Positions 1-9,247 of a stretch of 33,347 nt of DNA are shown one piece after another (the first letter of the stretch is position 1; each line of letters opens with the position of its first letter). This DNA is from RECO01 sp050485385 (GTDB taxonomy: Bacteria > Pseudomonadota > Alphaproteobacteria > Geminicoccales > Geminicoccaceae). The notes under the pieces were generated by a model, which was given only the letters and a program-made list of their open reading frames with translations, was not told the DNA's origin and did no database searches. The stretch is taken from positions 1 through 33,347 of the forward strand of contig JBJHBG010000051.1 in assembly GCA_050485385.1 (NCBI GenBank), written 5' to 3'. The translations under genes were made by a program, and so were the position numbers.

Positions 1-80
1 TGTGGGGGGGGGGCGGGCCCGGGGGGGGGGGGGGGCGCCGGGGGGGGCGCGGGGGGGCCCGGCGGGGCCGCCCCGCCCCC
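1..80. other. G-rich low-complexity end of the window
   Basis: This stretch is almost entirely G and C with several long G runs, unlike the rest of the window, which is GC-rich but not homopolymeric. It may be the Gly/Arg/Pro-rich tail of a coding region, or poor-quality sequence at a contig end. The exact base count of the G runs should not be trusted. Confidence 0.6.
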
Positions 81-148
81 CGCGCCAGGGGCCCAAGCGG
101 TTCGCGCTGGCGCGGCCGCGGACGCGGCGCGTGCGCGAGCAGGGCTGA
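2..148 (+). CDS. Possible C-terminal fragment of an unidentified Gly/Arg/Pro-rich protein
   Basis: One plus-strand frame stays open from the window edge to a TGA at 146-148. Its end reads like a basic tail (RQGPKRFALARPRTRRVREQG), preceded by a stretch of almost only Gly, Arg and Pro. Basic low-complexity tails occur on some RNA-binding proteins, but no domain is visible and no family can be named. The frame depends on the G-run lengths being right, so it could equally be non-coding. Confidence 0.25.
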   Translation: MGGGRARGGGGAPGGARGGPAGPPRPPRQGPKRFALARPRTRRVREQG

Positions 149-272
149 ACCGGGTCGGCCGGCGGGGCCGTGAGCGGGCCACGCGCGTTGACGCGGTTGG
201 GTGCGCTGCCTACATGCCGCGGGTCGAGTTCCTTTCCTCACGCGCATCCGCGAGCGGACCACATCGGGGACG

Positions 273-1361
273 ATGATCACCGACCTCAACCAGCGTTCGC
301 GTGAAGTCTTCCGGCAGATCGTCGACGCCTACGTGACGTCGGGCGAGCCCGTCGGCTCGCGCACCATTGCCCGCCGCCTCACCCAGCCGCTCTCCGCCGC
401 CACCATTCGCAACGTGATGGCCGACCTGGAGGACGCGGGCCTGCTCTACGCGCCGCACACGTCGGCCGGACGGCTGCCGACCGACGCCGGCCTCCGGCTC
501 TACGTCGACGGCCTGCTCGAGGTGGGCAACCTGACGGGCGAGGAGAAGCACGACATCGAGCGCCGCGTCTCGGGCACCGGCCGTAGCGTCGAAGCGCTCC
601 TGAGCGACGCCTCCGACACGCTCTCGGGTCTCAGCCGCCACGCCGGCCTCGTCATCGCGCCGACCTCCGAGAGCCCGTTCAAGCACGTCGAGTTCGTGCC
701 CTTGGCGCCGGGCCGCGCGCTGGTGGTGGTGGTCCACGAAGGCGGCTTGGTCGAGAACCGCATCATCGAACTGCCGCTGGGCATGGCCGGCGGGCGGCTG
801 ATCGAGGCCGGCAACTACCTGACTTCCCGGCTGACCGGCCGCACCTTCGGCGAGGCACGGGAACTCATCGCCGAGGAGTTGGAGGCGCAGCGCTCGCAAC
901 TCGACGCGCTTTCGCAGAAGGTCGTCGAGGCGGGGCTCGCCATCTGGAGCGGCGAGGGGCGCGGCGAGGACGGTGTCCTCATCCTCAAGGGCCAAGCCAA
1001 GCTCCTCTCCGACGTCACCAGCCTGGTCGAGTTGGAGCGTGTCCGCACGCTGTTCGAGGCGGTCGAGACCAAGAAGAGCCTGCTGCGGCTGATCGACCGC
1101 ACCGCAGAGAGCGATGGCGTGCAGATCTTCATCGGCTCGGAGACCGAGCTGTTCGGCCTGAGCGGCTGTTCGATGGTCGTGGCGCCCTACCATGCGATGG
1201 ACGGCGACGGCGACCGGCGGCCCAAGGTGTTGGGGGCCGTCGGCGTGATCGGTCCGCTCTACATGAACTACGCCCGCATCATTCCGATGGTCGACTTCAC
1301 CGCGCGCACGGTGGGTCGACTCTTGTCCAACAGCCAGACCAAGGACGACCATGAGCGATAA
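273..1361 (+). CDS. hrcA: Heat-inducible transcription repressor HrcA
   Basis: HrcA is the repressor that binds CIRCE operators in front of groESL and sometimes dnaK, and is kept active by GroEL. The 362-aa product has the N-terminal winged helix (about residues 1-75, with the typical SRTIARRL and SAATIRNVMADLE helices and SAGRLPTDAGLR), followed by the HrcA ligand-like domain and a C-terminal segment ending in GPLYMNYARIIPMVDFTA, characteristic of the family. The frame is open further upstream, but the ATG at 273 begins the conserved N-terminus (MITDLNQRSREVFRQIVDAY) and has a GGGGA just before it. The end overlaps grpE by 11 bp, so the two are translationally coupled. No CIRCE element (TTAGCACTC-N9-GAGTGCTAA) is visible upstream, so autoregulation through one in this window is not supported. 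Confidence 0.95.
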   Translation: MITDLNQRSREVFRQIVDAYVTSGEPVGSRTIARRLTQPLSAATIRNVMADLEDAGLLYAPHTSAGRLPTDAGLRLYVDGLLEVGNLTGEEKHDIERRVSGTGRSVEALLSDASDTLSGLSRHAGLVIAPTSESPFKHVEFVPLAPGRALVVVVHEGGLVENRIIELPLGMAGGRLIEAGNYLTSRLTGRTFGEARELIAEELEAQRSQLDALSQKVVEAGLAIWSGEGRGEDGVLILKGQAKLLSDVTSLVELERVRTLFEAVETKKSLLRLIDRTAESDGVQIFIGSETELFGLSGCSMVVAPYHAMDGDGDRRPKVLGAVGVIGPLYMNYARIIPMVDFTARTVGRLLSNSQTKDDHER

Positions 1362-1941
1362 GCCCCAAAGCCCCGAGGCCACGGCACCCGAGGACACGCC
1401 CGCCGAGGCTCGGCCGCCCGCCGACGGCGCGGCGGCGGCCGAGGCCGAGCCGGACCTCGCGGCCGAACTCGCCGCCAAGGAGGACCAGCTTCTGCGCACG
1501 CTCGCGGAGATGGAGAATCTGCGCCGTCGCACCGCCCGCGAGGTGGAGGAGGCCCGGCGCTACGCCATTAGCGGCTTCGCCCGCGATCTGTTGGAGGTGG
1601 TCGACAACTTCGGTCGGGCGATGCAGCACATTCCCGACGAGGTGCGCGAGCAGGAGGGGTGGGCCGGCAACCTGGCGACCGGCATCGACATGACGGAGCG
1701 CTCGCTGCTCACCGTCCTCGAGAAGTACAAGGTGCAGCGGGTGGCGCCGCAGAAGGGCGACAGGTTCGACCATCAGCGCCACCAGGCGATGTTCGAGGTG
1801 CCGACCGCCGACCTGCCGCCCGGTACCATCGCCGAGGTGATGGCCGACGGCTACGTCATCGCCGACCGCCTGCTCCGGCCCGCGATGGTGGGCGTGGCCA
1901 AGGCCCCGGCGGCGCAGCAGCCGGTCGACCAGACCGCCTAG
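1351..1941 (+). CDS. grpE: Nucleotide exchange factor GrpE (Hsp70 cofactor)
   Basis: GrpE releases ADP from DnaK in the cytoplasmic Hsp70 cycle. The 196-aa product has a disordered acidic, Ala/Pro-rich start (about residues 1-35), the long dimerising helix (AAKEDQLLRTLAEMENLRRR), and the C-terminal beta domain with FDHQRHQAMFEVPT and GYVIADRLLRPAMVGVAK, the usual GrpE signature. Its length is normal for alphaproteobacteria. The ATG lies inside the end of hrcA (11-bp overlap), so the repressor and the chaperone cofactor are co-expressed. dnaK and dnaJ are not in this window. Confidence 0.96.
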   Translation: MSDKPQSPEATAPEDTPAEARPPADGAAAAEAEPDLAAELAAKEDQLLRTLAEMENLRRRTAREVEEARRYAISGFARDLLEVVDNFGRAMQHIPDEVREQEGWAGNLATGIDMTERSLLTVLEKYKVQRVAPQKGDRFDHQRHQAMFEVPTADLPPGTIAEVMADGYVIADRLLRPAMVGVAKAPAAQQPVDQTA

Positions 1942-1956
1942 GCGGGGGCGGACGAG

Positions 1957-1999
1957 GCAGGGGGCTTTCGGCCCCTGCACCGACGGCCGGCGCCGTCGG
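1957..1999 (+). terminator. Two adjacent stem-loops after grpE (possible terminator, no T tract)
   Basis: Two hairpins follow grpE back to back. One has arms GCAGGGG (1957-1963) and CCCCTGC (1972-1978). The second has arms CCGACGGC (1980-1987) and GCCGTCGG (1992-1999) around a 4-nt loop. Neither is followed by a T run, so intrinsic termination is doubtful; they may protect the 3' end of the hrcA-grpE mRNA. In DNA this GC-rich, some chance hairpins are expected. Confidence 0.3.
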
Positions 2000-2105
2000 C
2001 CCTTCGAGCGGCACCGGCGTCCGAAAACCATTTGGGCTCCGCCTCCGCACTCGCCTATGTTCCGCCGCCGATGGTGTCGGTCTCTCGTCGACGAAAGGAT
2101 TGCCC

Positions 2106-3314
<1,209 letters not shown>

Positions 3315-3454
3315 GGCCCGAACCGGCCGTTGTGGCGCCGTTCAGGCGGTCGCCCGTAAACGAGTTGCGAAGAGGTCATTACACGCGGACTCGATAGCGG
3401 TTCGCGGCCGTGATCTCGACGACCGTTCATGACGCAACTCGCAGGCAAGCATCC

Positions 3455-4132
3455 ATGCGTATCCTGATCATCGAGGACGACCGGCGGACTGCCGAGCATG
3501 TCATCAAGGGGTTGAGCGAGGCTGGCCACGTGGTCGATCACGCCGCCGATGGCGTCTCGGGCCTGAACCTCGCCGGCGCCTCGTCCTACGACGTGCTGGT
3601 GGTCGACCGCATGCTGCCGGGCAAGGACGGCCTGGCGCTGGTCGAGCTTTTGCGCGCCGCCGGCAACCAGACGCCCGTGCTCGTGCTGTCGGCGCTCGCC
3701 GACGTCGGCCACCGGGTGGAAGGGCTGAAGGCGGGCGCCGACGACTATCTCGTCAAGCCTTACGCGTTCTCCGAGCTTCTGGCCCGCATCGAGGCACTCG
3801 GCCGGCGGCGCGATCCCGAGGTGGTGGCGACGCGGCTCCAGGTCGACGACCTCATCCTCGACCGGCTCGCCCGCAACGCCAGCCGTGCCGGCAAGCCTTT
3901 GACCTTGCAGCCGCGGGAGTTCAAGCTGCTCGAGTGCATGATGCAGCATGAGGGTCAGGTGCTGACGCGGACGATGCTCCTGGAGAAGGTCTGGGACTAT
4001 CAGTTCGATCCGCACACCAACGTGGTGGACGTGCATATCGCGCGGCTCAGGCAGAAGGTCGACCGTGGCTACGACCGCCCGCTCATCCACACCGTCCGCG
4101 GCGCCGGCTACCGCCTCAGCGTCGATCCGTAG
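3455..4132 (+). CDS. OmpR/PhoB-family response regulator
   Basis: This is a cytoplasmic DNA-binding response regulator of 225 aa. The receiver domain (residues 1-118) has the acidic pocket E7-D8-D9, the phospho-acceptor D51 (VVDRMLPG) and K101 in DDYLVKP. The C-terminal winged helix (about 128-225) has LQPREFKLLECMM, VWDYQFDPHTNVVDVHIARLR and the closing RGAGYRLS. The DNA-binding part resembles the CusR/CopR/QseB-like branch of the OmpR family, but the signal cannot be inferred. The histidine kinase begins 68 bp before its stop, so the two form one coupled two-component unit. The ATG is chosen because it opens the conserved MRILIIEDD; the frame extends 15 codons upstream without homology. Confidence 0.93.
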   Translation: MRILIIEDDRRTAEHVIKGLSEAGHVVDHAADGVSGLNLAGASSYDVLVVDRMLPGKDGLALVELLRAAGNQTPVLVLSALADVGHRVEGLKAGADDYLVKPYAFSELLARIEALGRRRDPEVVATRLQVDDLILDRLARNASRAGKPLTLQPREFKLLECMMQHEGQVLTRTMLLEKVWDYQFDPHTNVVDVHIARLRQKVDRGYDRPLIHTVRGAGYRLSVDP

Positions 4133-5486
4133 GCTTGCCGGTACCACGGCGTTCCGGCAGGCGCTGATCTACGTCGGCCTGCTGCTCGCCTCGCTCGGCC
4201 TTGCGCTTGGCGGCGTCAAGATCGTCGCCGAGCGCTCGATCGAGGCCGAGAGCGAGAACGCCATCATTGCCGAAATCGACGGGCTCTCGGCGGTCTACGG
4301 GCAACGCGGAATCGAGGCCCTGGTGGCCGAGATCCGGCGCCGTTCGGGGCAGCCCTATCGCGGCTCGATCTACCTCGTCATCGATCCCGACGGCGACCGC
4401 ATTGCCGGCAACCTGTCGGGCTGGACCGATGCGCCGACGGTCGACGAGGGCATGGTGGCCTTCACCGTCGAGCCGCCCGGCGAGGCGCAGGTGCGGGCGC
4501 AGGCGCGCACCTTCAACCTGGAGGGCGGCTACCTCTTGGTGGTGGGCCGCACGCTGGCCGCCCAGGACGGCTTCCGCAAGGCCCTGAACCGTGGCCTGCT
4601 GGTGGCGTTCGTCGGGGCACTCGTGGTGGGCCTCGCCGGCGGTCTCCTCCTCGCGCGCGAGACCGAACAGCGGATCGAGGCGATGAACGTGGCGATCGAC
4701 CGCGTGCGCAACGGTGCGCTCGAGGTGCGGCTGCCGCATCGGGGCGGCGACGGCGACGAGTTCGACCGCCTCGCCGCCCAGATCAACCGCCTGCTGACCG
4801 AGAGCGAGGCCCTGATCCGCGGCATGCGGCAGGTGACCGACGATGTCGCCCACGATCTGCGCACACCCCTGCAGCGCCTGCACACACGCCTGGAGGAGGC
4901 GCTGGAGCAGGCCGACGGCCCGGCGCGCGACACCATCGAGGCGGCGCTGGAGGATCTCGACCGGCTCTTGCGTCTGTTCCGCACGGTGCTCCTCATCAAC
5001 ACCGCCGAAAGCGGCAGCCCCAAGCAGAGCTTCCAGGACCTCAACCTCAGCGCCATCGTCGAGGATGCGTGCGAGCTCTACGAGGCCGTGTTCGAGGACC
5101 GGGGTCTGGCGTTCACCAACGCCGTCGCACCCGACGTCCGCATCAAGGGTAACGGCTCGCTGCTTGCGCAGGCGGTGGCGAACCTGTTGGACAACGCCGC
5201 GAAGTTCACCCCGGCGGGCGGTGCGGTGACGGTGCGGCTGGAGCCGGGCGACCCGGTCGTCGTCACCATCGCCGACACGGGGCCGGGCATCCCGCCGGCC
5301 CGCCACGCCGAGGTTCGGCGTCGCTTCACCCGTCTCGACAGCGCGCGCGACACCCCCGGCCACGGCCTCGGTCTCGCGCTCGTCGATGCCGTGGCCAGGT
5401 TGCACGGCGGCAGCCTGGAACTCGGCGCGGATCAGCCTGGGCTGGTCGTCCGCCTGCACCTTGCCGCCGACCCGATCCGCCGCTGA
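4065..5486 (+). CDS. Membrane sensor histidine kinase
   Basis: This is the cognate kinase of the upstream regulator, 473 aa. It has a membrane helix at about 32-55, a periplasmic sensor region of about 120 residues, a second helix at about 177-197 and a HAMP linker. HisKA follows with the phospho-acceptor His263 in VAHDLRTPL, then the HATPase domain: N box NLLDNAAKFTP near 373, DTGPGIPP near 404 and GHGLGLALV near 432. No Pfam-type sensor domain is recognisable in the periplasmic part. The only canonical in-frame start is GTG 4065, preceded at 6 nt by AGAAGG inside the regulator gene; this gives an unusually long 68-bp overlap and a 30-residue hydrophilic lead, so a later non-canonical start is possible. 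Confidence 0.9.
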   Translation: MATTARSSTPSAAPATASASIRRLAGTTAFRQALIYVGLLLASLGLALGGVKIVAERSIEAESENAIIAEIDGLSAVYGQRGIEALVAEIRRRSGQPYRGSIYLVIDPDGDRIAGNLSGWTDAPTVDEGMVAFTVEPPGEAQVRAQARTFNLEGGYLLVVGRTLAAQDGFRKALNRGLLVAFVGALVVGLAGGLLLARETEQRIEAMNVAIDRVRNGALEVRLPHRGGDGDEFDRLAAQINRLLTESEALIRGMRQVTDDVAHDLRTPLQRLHTRLEEALEQADGPARDTIEAALEDLDRLLRLFRTVLLINTAESGSPKQSFQDLNLSAIVEDACELYEAVFEDRGLAFTNAVAPDVRIKGNGSLLAQAVANLLDNAAKFTPAGGAVTVRLEPGDPVVVTIADTGPGIPPARHAEVRRRFTRLDSARDTPGHGLGLALVDAVARLHGGSLELGADQPGLVVRLHLAADPIRR

Positions 5487-5527
5487 ACGGACCCGTCCGG
5501 CGGCAGCAAGAGAGGAGACCCCGAACC

Positions 5528-5986
5528 GTGCCCGAGCGTTGGACCATCTACCTCGCCGGCGAGATCCACAGCGACTGGCGCGACGACATCGCCCGCCTGG
5601 CCGATGCGGCCGACCTGCCGGTCCGGTTCACCGGGCCCGTCACCGATCACGCGGCGAGCGACGACTGCGGCGTGGCGATCACCGGCCCCGAGTCCTCGAA
5701 ATTCTGGCACGACCGCAAGGGTGCGCTCCTCAACGGCGTGCGCACGCGCCGCATGATCAAGGCGGCGGACGTCGTCGTCGTCCGGTTCGGCGACCGTTAC
5801 AAGCAGTGGAACGCGGCGTTCGACGCGGGCCTCGCCAGCGCCTGGGACAAGCCGCTCGTCACGCTGCACGAGGCCGAGCACGACCACGCCCTGAAGGAGG
5901 TCGACGCCGCTGCCGCGATGGTATGCCGCACCGCCGCCGAGGTGGTCGCCGCCTTGACCTACGTGATGACCGGCCGGCTGCCCTGA
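5528..5986 (+). CDS. YtoQ family protein
   Basis: This 152-aa cytoplasmic protein belongs to the YtoQ family, named after Bacillus subtilis YtoQ and distantly related to nucleoside 2-deoxyribosyltransferases. Its biochemical role is not established. Visible family features are the opening WTIYLAGEIHSDWRDDI, the TGPVTDH and ESSKFWHDRKGALLNGVRTR stretches, and VVVVRFGDRYKQWNAAFDAG. The start is GTG with a GAGGAG about 10 nt upstream. It follows the kinase by 41 bp on the same strand and may be read with it. Its stop lies 6 bp from the stop of the convergent response regulator. Confidence 0.85.
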   Translation: MPERWTIYLAGEIHSDWRDDIARLADAADLPVRFTGPVTDHAASDDCGVAITGPESSKFWHDRKGALLNGVRTRRMIKAADVVVVRFGDRYKQWNAAFDAGLASAWDKPLVTLHEAEHDHALKEVDAAAAMVCRTAAEVVAALTYVMTGRLP

Positions 5987-5992
5987 AGCAGT

Positions 5993-6682
5993 TCACCGCA
6001 CCAGCCGGTAGCCGCCCGGCTCGGTGATCAGGATGGCGGGGGCCTCGGGGCTCGGTTCGATCTTTTGTCGGAGCCGGTAGATGTGGGTCTCCAGCGTGTG
6101 GGTGGTGACGCCCGCGTTGTAGCCCCAGACCTCGTCCAACAGCGTCGCCCGCGGCACGGCGCGGTCGCCGATCCGGTAGAGGTACTTGACGATCGCCGTC
6201 TCCTTCTCCGTCAGGTGAACCTTCCGGTTGCGCGCCTGGTCGACCAGCATCTTGGCGGCCGGGCGGAAGCTGTAGGGGCCGATGGCGAAGGTGGCGTCGT
6301 CGGACTGCTCGAACTGGCGGAGATGGGCGCGGATTCGCGCCAGCAGGACGGCGAGGCGGAACGGCTTGGCGACGTAGTCGTTGGCGCCGCTGTCGAGCCC
6401 CAGAATGGCGTCGGCGTCGGTGCCGTGCGCCGTCAGCATGATGACCGGCGCCTTGACGCCGCGGCGTCGCATGAGACGACAGAGGTCGCGGCCGTCGGTA
6501 TCGGGTAGGCCGACGTCGAGCAGGATCAGGTCGACCTGCGCCTCCGTGGCCTTGGCGAGCCCCGCCTTGCCGTCGGCAGCTTCGCGGATGTCGAGCTGTT
6601 CGTGCAGGTGGAGTTGCTCGGCCAACTCGCGCCTGAGTTCGTCGTCGTCGTCGATGATGAGCAGCACTCTGCTGCGTGCCAT
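5993..6682 (-). CDS. OmpR-family response regulator without an adjacent kinase
   Basis: This is a 229-aa regulator with a receiver domain (acidic residues D11-D14, phospho-acceptor D56 in LILLDVGLP, K106 in NDYVAKPF) and a winged helix at about 130-229 (VHLTEKETAIVKYLY, VWGYNAGVTTHTLETHIYRLRQKIE, ITEPGGYRLVR). The 'TTHTLETHIYRLRQKIE' recognition-helix region is typical of a conserved alphaproteobacterial OmpR-type branch that includes envelope regulators. I cannot say which one, so no symbol is given. No kinase lies next to it. It is divergent from the glycosyltransferase cassette with a 142-bp gap, so it could control that cassette. The ATG opens the conserved VLLIIDDDDE; the frame runs 61 codons further upstream without homology. 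Confidence 0.9.
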   Translation of the reverse strand: MARSRVLLIIDDDDELRRELAEQLHLHEQLDIREAADGKAGLAKATEAQVDLILLDVGLPDTDGRDLCRLMRRRGVKAPVIMLTAHGTDADAILGLDSGANDYVAKPFRLAVLLARIRAHLRQFEQSDDATFAIGPYSFRPAAKMLVDQARNRKVHLTEKETAIVKYLYRIGDRAVPRATLLDEVWGYNAGVTTHTLETHIYRLRQKIEPSPEAPAILITEPGGYRLVR

Positions 6683-6824
6683 GATGCAGTCGTCCTCGTT
6701 CCGCTTGCCTCGCCAGCCCGCCCTACCCGAGCCCGCGCCCGCTGCCAAGCGGGCCGGCCAGCCTTGTGCGAGGACAGCGGCTCTGGCATCGACCCCTCGC
6801 TCGCCGCAATCGACGGGGCCCACC

Positions 6825-8306
6825 GTGCTCGCCAGCCTTCCTCGCCTTGCCTTGCGCCCCTTCACCTCGACCGCCGGCGCCGCGGCGCTCCTGTTCGGTT
6901 ACCTCTTCGCCCATGCGGCGACACGCTTCCTGTTGCCCGGCTCCCTCGGCTACGACGATGCCGAGCAGGTGCTGTTCGCTCAGGCGTGGTCGCTCGGTTA
7001 CCGCTTCCAGCAGCCGCCGCTCGTCACGTGGCTGGTCTTGGCGCTGCGCGACGTCGTTGGCCTCGCGCCCGGACTCGTGGCCGTCACGCTGGTGCGTACG
7101 CTGCTTCTGGCCACGCTCTACTCGACCCTGTTCCTCGCGGCGCGGCAATGGCTGGGGGACACCACCCGCGCGGCCGTCGCGAGTGCGGCCGTGGCGACGA
7201 CCTACACCCTCGGCTTCCTGGCCCATGCCGACCTGCTCGTCTCGACCGCGCTCGCCGCCGCGGTCACCACCAGCCTGTGGCTCTGGGGCCGACTGCTGGT
7301 CCGGCCGACGGCGGCCAACACGATCGCCTTCGGCATCGTCTGCGGTGTCGGCCTGCTGGCGAAATGGAACTTCGTCATGCTGGCGGTGGCCTACTTCGTC
7401 GTCACCCTGGCGATGCCGTCGAGCCGCGCACTGGTCCTCTCCTGGCGGACCCCGGCGATCGTCGCCATCGCCGGCGTCGTCGCCGGTCCGACCGCGCTCT
7501 GGGTGCTGGCGCATCATCCATCCTTCGGCGGGCTGGCCGGCGAGGTGCTGGTGGCGCCGGCGGCAGAGCGCTCGTGGCTGGCGGGCGTGATCCAGCTCGG
7601 CGCCTCGGCCGTGGCCTTCCCGCAGCCGATGGTGGTGCTGCTCGCACTCGCCGCGTGGCCCGCGTTCCGCCGGCTGCCCGCGACCGTGCGGCCGCTGGCG
7701 TGGCTGGTGGCTACCACGTTCCTGCTCCACCTCCTCCTGGTACCGGTGGCGGGGGCGGTGAACTTCCCCGAGCGCTGGATGATCGCCGTCGAACTGCCGG
7801 TCGCCATCCTGCTCATGGCGGCTATACCGCGCGATCACCCGCGCCTGCCGGTGGTCGCCCTGACCGTCCTGGCGGTGATCCTCGGGACGTGGACGGCGAG
7901 ACTGGCGATCGGCTTGACCGATGCGGACTATTGCGGGCGCTGTCGAACGCGCCTACCGGTCGCGGCGATCGTCGACGGCGTTCGTGCCGCCGGCTTCGAG
8001 GACGGGACCGTGGTCAGCTTGGACATGCACCTCGGCGGCAATCTGCAGGCGGCGCTCGCCGGTACCGGCCGGGTCGTGATGCCGAGCTACCCGGCGAGCA
8101 TCTGGCCGGCACCTCGCGACGGCGGCTGCCTCGTCGTGTGGCCGATGGGCCGTGGCGGCGGGGCGGCCCTGCGTGCTGCGGCGGGCCTCGGGGCCGACGT
8201 CGAGGCCGGACGCGACGGCGAGGTGCTGGCGCCCATCCTGGGCTCAACCTCGCGGCTGGACGGTATCGGTTTCCGGCTGTTGCCGGGTGCCGGGAGTTGC
8301 CGGTGA
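6825..8306 (+). CDS. GT39-type membrane glycosyltransferase (ArnT/PMT-like)
   Basis: This is a 493-aa polytopic inner-membrane protein. Residues after the first helix contain YDDAEQVLFAQAW and FQQPPLVTWLVL, the acidic pair and PPL motif of GT39/PMT-2 family enzymes (such as ArnT), which move a sugar from a polyprenyl-phosphate donor to an acceptor on the periplasmic face. About ten hydrophobic segments follow, then a soluble C-terminal domain of roughly 130 residues. The next gene, a polyprenyl-phosphate sugar transferase, could supply the donor. The GTG start follows GACGGGG at about 6 nt; a longer open frame upstream runs antisense to the response regulator and is probably not translated. 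The end overlaps the next gene by 4 bp (GTGA). The acceptor and sugar are unknown. Confidence 0.85.
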   Translation: MLASLPRLALRPFTSTAGAAALLFGYLFAHAATRFLLPGSLGYDDAEQVLFAQAWSLGYRFQQPPLVTWLVLALRDVVGLAPGLVAVTLVRTLLLATLYSTLFLAARQWLGDTTRAAVASAAVATTYTLGFLAHADLLVSTALAAAVTTSLWLWGRLLVRPTAANTIAFGIVCGVGLLAKWNFVMLAVAYFVVTLAMPSSRALVLSWRTPAIVAIAGVVAGPTALWVLAHHPSFGGLAGEVLVAPAAERSWLAGVIQLGASAVAFPQPMVVLLALAAWPAFRRLPATVRPLAWLVATTFLLHLLLVPVAGAVNFPERWMIAVELPVAILLMAAIPRDHPRLPVVALTVLAVILGTWTARLAIGLTDADYCGRCRTRLPVAAIVDGVRAAGFEDGTVVSLDMHLGGNLQAALAGTGRVVMPSYPASIWPAPRDGGCLVVWPMGRGGGAALRAAAGLGADVEAGRDGEVLAPILGSTSRLDGIGFRLLPGAGSCR

Positions 8307-9247
8307 AGGCGGTCGACACGGTCAGCATCGTCGTCCCGCTGCTCGACGAGGCGGCGACCGTCGAGGAACTGGCGACGCGCATCTGGGACGTGGTCGACCG
8401 ACACGGTCTGCCGGTGCTCGAGATCGTCTTCGTCGACGACGGCAGCCGCGACGAGTCCTGGGCGCGGATCGACGCGCTCGCCGCCGCCGACCAGCGCGTG
8501 CGGGGCCTTCGGCTGCGGCGCAATTTCGGCAAGGCGACGGCGCTCGACCTCGGCATCCGGGCGAGCCGCGGTACGGTGATCGTCACCATGGACGCGGATC
8601 TCCAGGACGACCCCGAGGAACTGCCGCGCTTTCTGGCAGCCCTTACGGACGGCGTCGATCTGGTCTCCGGCTGGAAGGAGCGGCGTGAGGATCCGATGTC
8701 CAAGACGCTGCCCTCGAAGCTGTTCAACTGGGCGACGCGTACCCTGTCCGGCGTCACGCTCCGGGACTTCAACTGTGGCTACAAGCTCTACCGCCGCGAG
8801 GTGTTCGACCAAGTGACGCTCTACGGCGAATTGCACCGCTTCGTGCCGGTTCTCGCGCACGGCCGCGGCTTTCGGGTGGAAGAACTGGCCGTCCGCCACC
8901 ACCCGCGCCGCCACGGCAGTTCCAAGTACGGCGCCCGGCGACTGGTGAAGGGCTTGGTCGACCTCTTGACGGTGCTGATGCTGACCCGCTTCTCGCAGCG
9001 GCCGGGCCACCTGTTCGGCGGCCTCGGCCTCGCGCTCGCCGGCCTCGGCTTCGTGATTCTCGTCTACCTCAGTGCGATCAAGCTGTTCACCGGCGCCGAG
9101 ATCGGCGGCCGACCGCTCCTGCTGTTCGGGGTGATGCTGGGGATCATCGGCGTCCAGGTGCTGCTGTTCGGCGTGCTCGGCGAACTGGTCTTGAGCCGGA
9201 CCCAGCCGCAGCCGCCCGCGTCGCTGGTCGTGGAGCGCCGCAATTAG
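8303..9247 (+). CDS. GT2 polyprenyl-phosphate glycosyltransferase with two membrane helices (GtrB/DPM1-like)
   Basis: This 314-aa family 2 glycosyltransferase probably loads a sugar from a nucleotide donor onto undecaprenyl phosphate. The catalytic domain shows SIVVPLLDEAATV, IVFVDDGSRDESW (donor-binding DD), NFGKATALDLGI, the DADLQDD metal-binding motif and RDFNCGYKLYRREVF. Two hydrophobic helices near the C-terminus (about residues 235-257 and 271-295) give the GtrB/ArnC-like topology. The start GTG overlaps the stop of the GT39 gene, so they are coupled, which fits a donor-maker/donor-user pair. The last residues are followed directly by the next membrane protein gene. Confidence 0.9.
   Translation: MKAVDTVSIVVPLLDEAATVEELATRIWDVVDRHGLPVLEIVFVDDGSRDESWARIDALAAADQRVRGLRLRRNFGKATALDLGIRASRGTVIVTMDADLQDDPEELPRFLAALTDGVDLVSGWKERREDPMSKTLPSKLFNWATRTLSGVTLRDFNCGYKLYRREVFDQVTLYGELHRFVPVLAHGRGFRVEELAVRHHPRRHGSSKYGARRLVKGLVDLLTVLMLTRFSQRPGHLFGGLGLALAGLGFVILVYLSAIKLFTGAEIGGRPLLLFGVMLGIIGVQVLLFGVLGELVLSRTQPQPPASLVVERRN

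Noticed and set aside
1..272. CIRCE operator upstream of hrcA
   Set aside because: No TTAGCACTC/GAGTGCTAA inverted repeat is present.
210..1532. Long minus-strand open frame (440 aa) opposite hrcA
   Set aside because: High-GC antisense shadow: Arg/Ala/His-rich, no domain, while the plus strand has clear HrcA and GrpE. The same holds for 2055-3212, 4116-5459, 8087-10057 and 18958-21039 on the minus strand.
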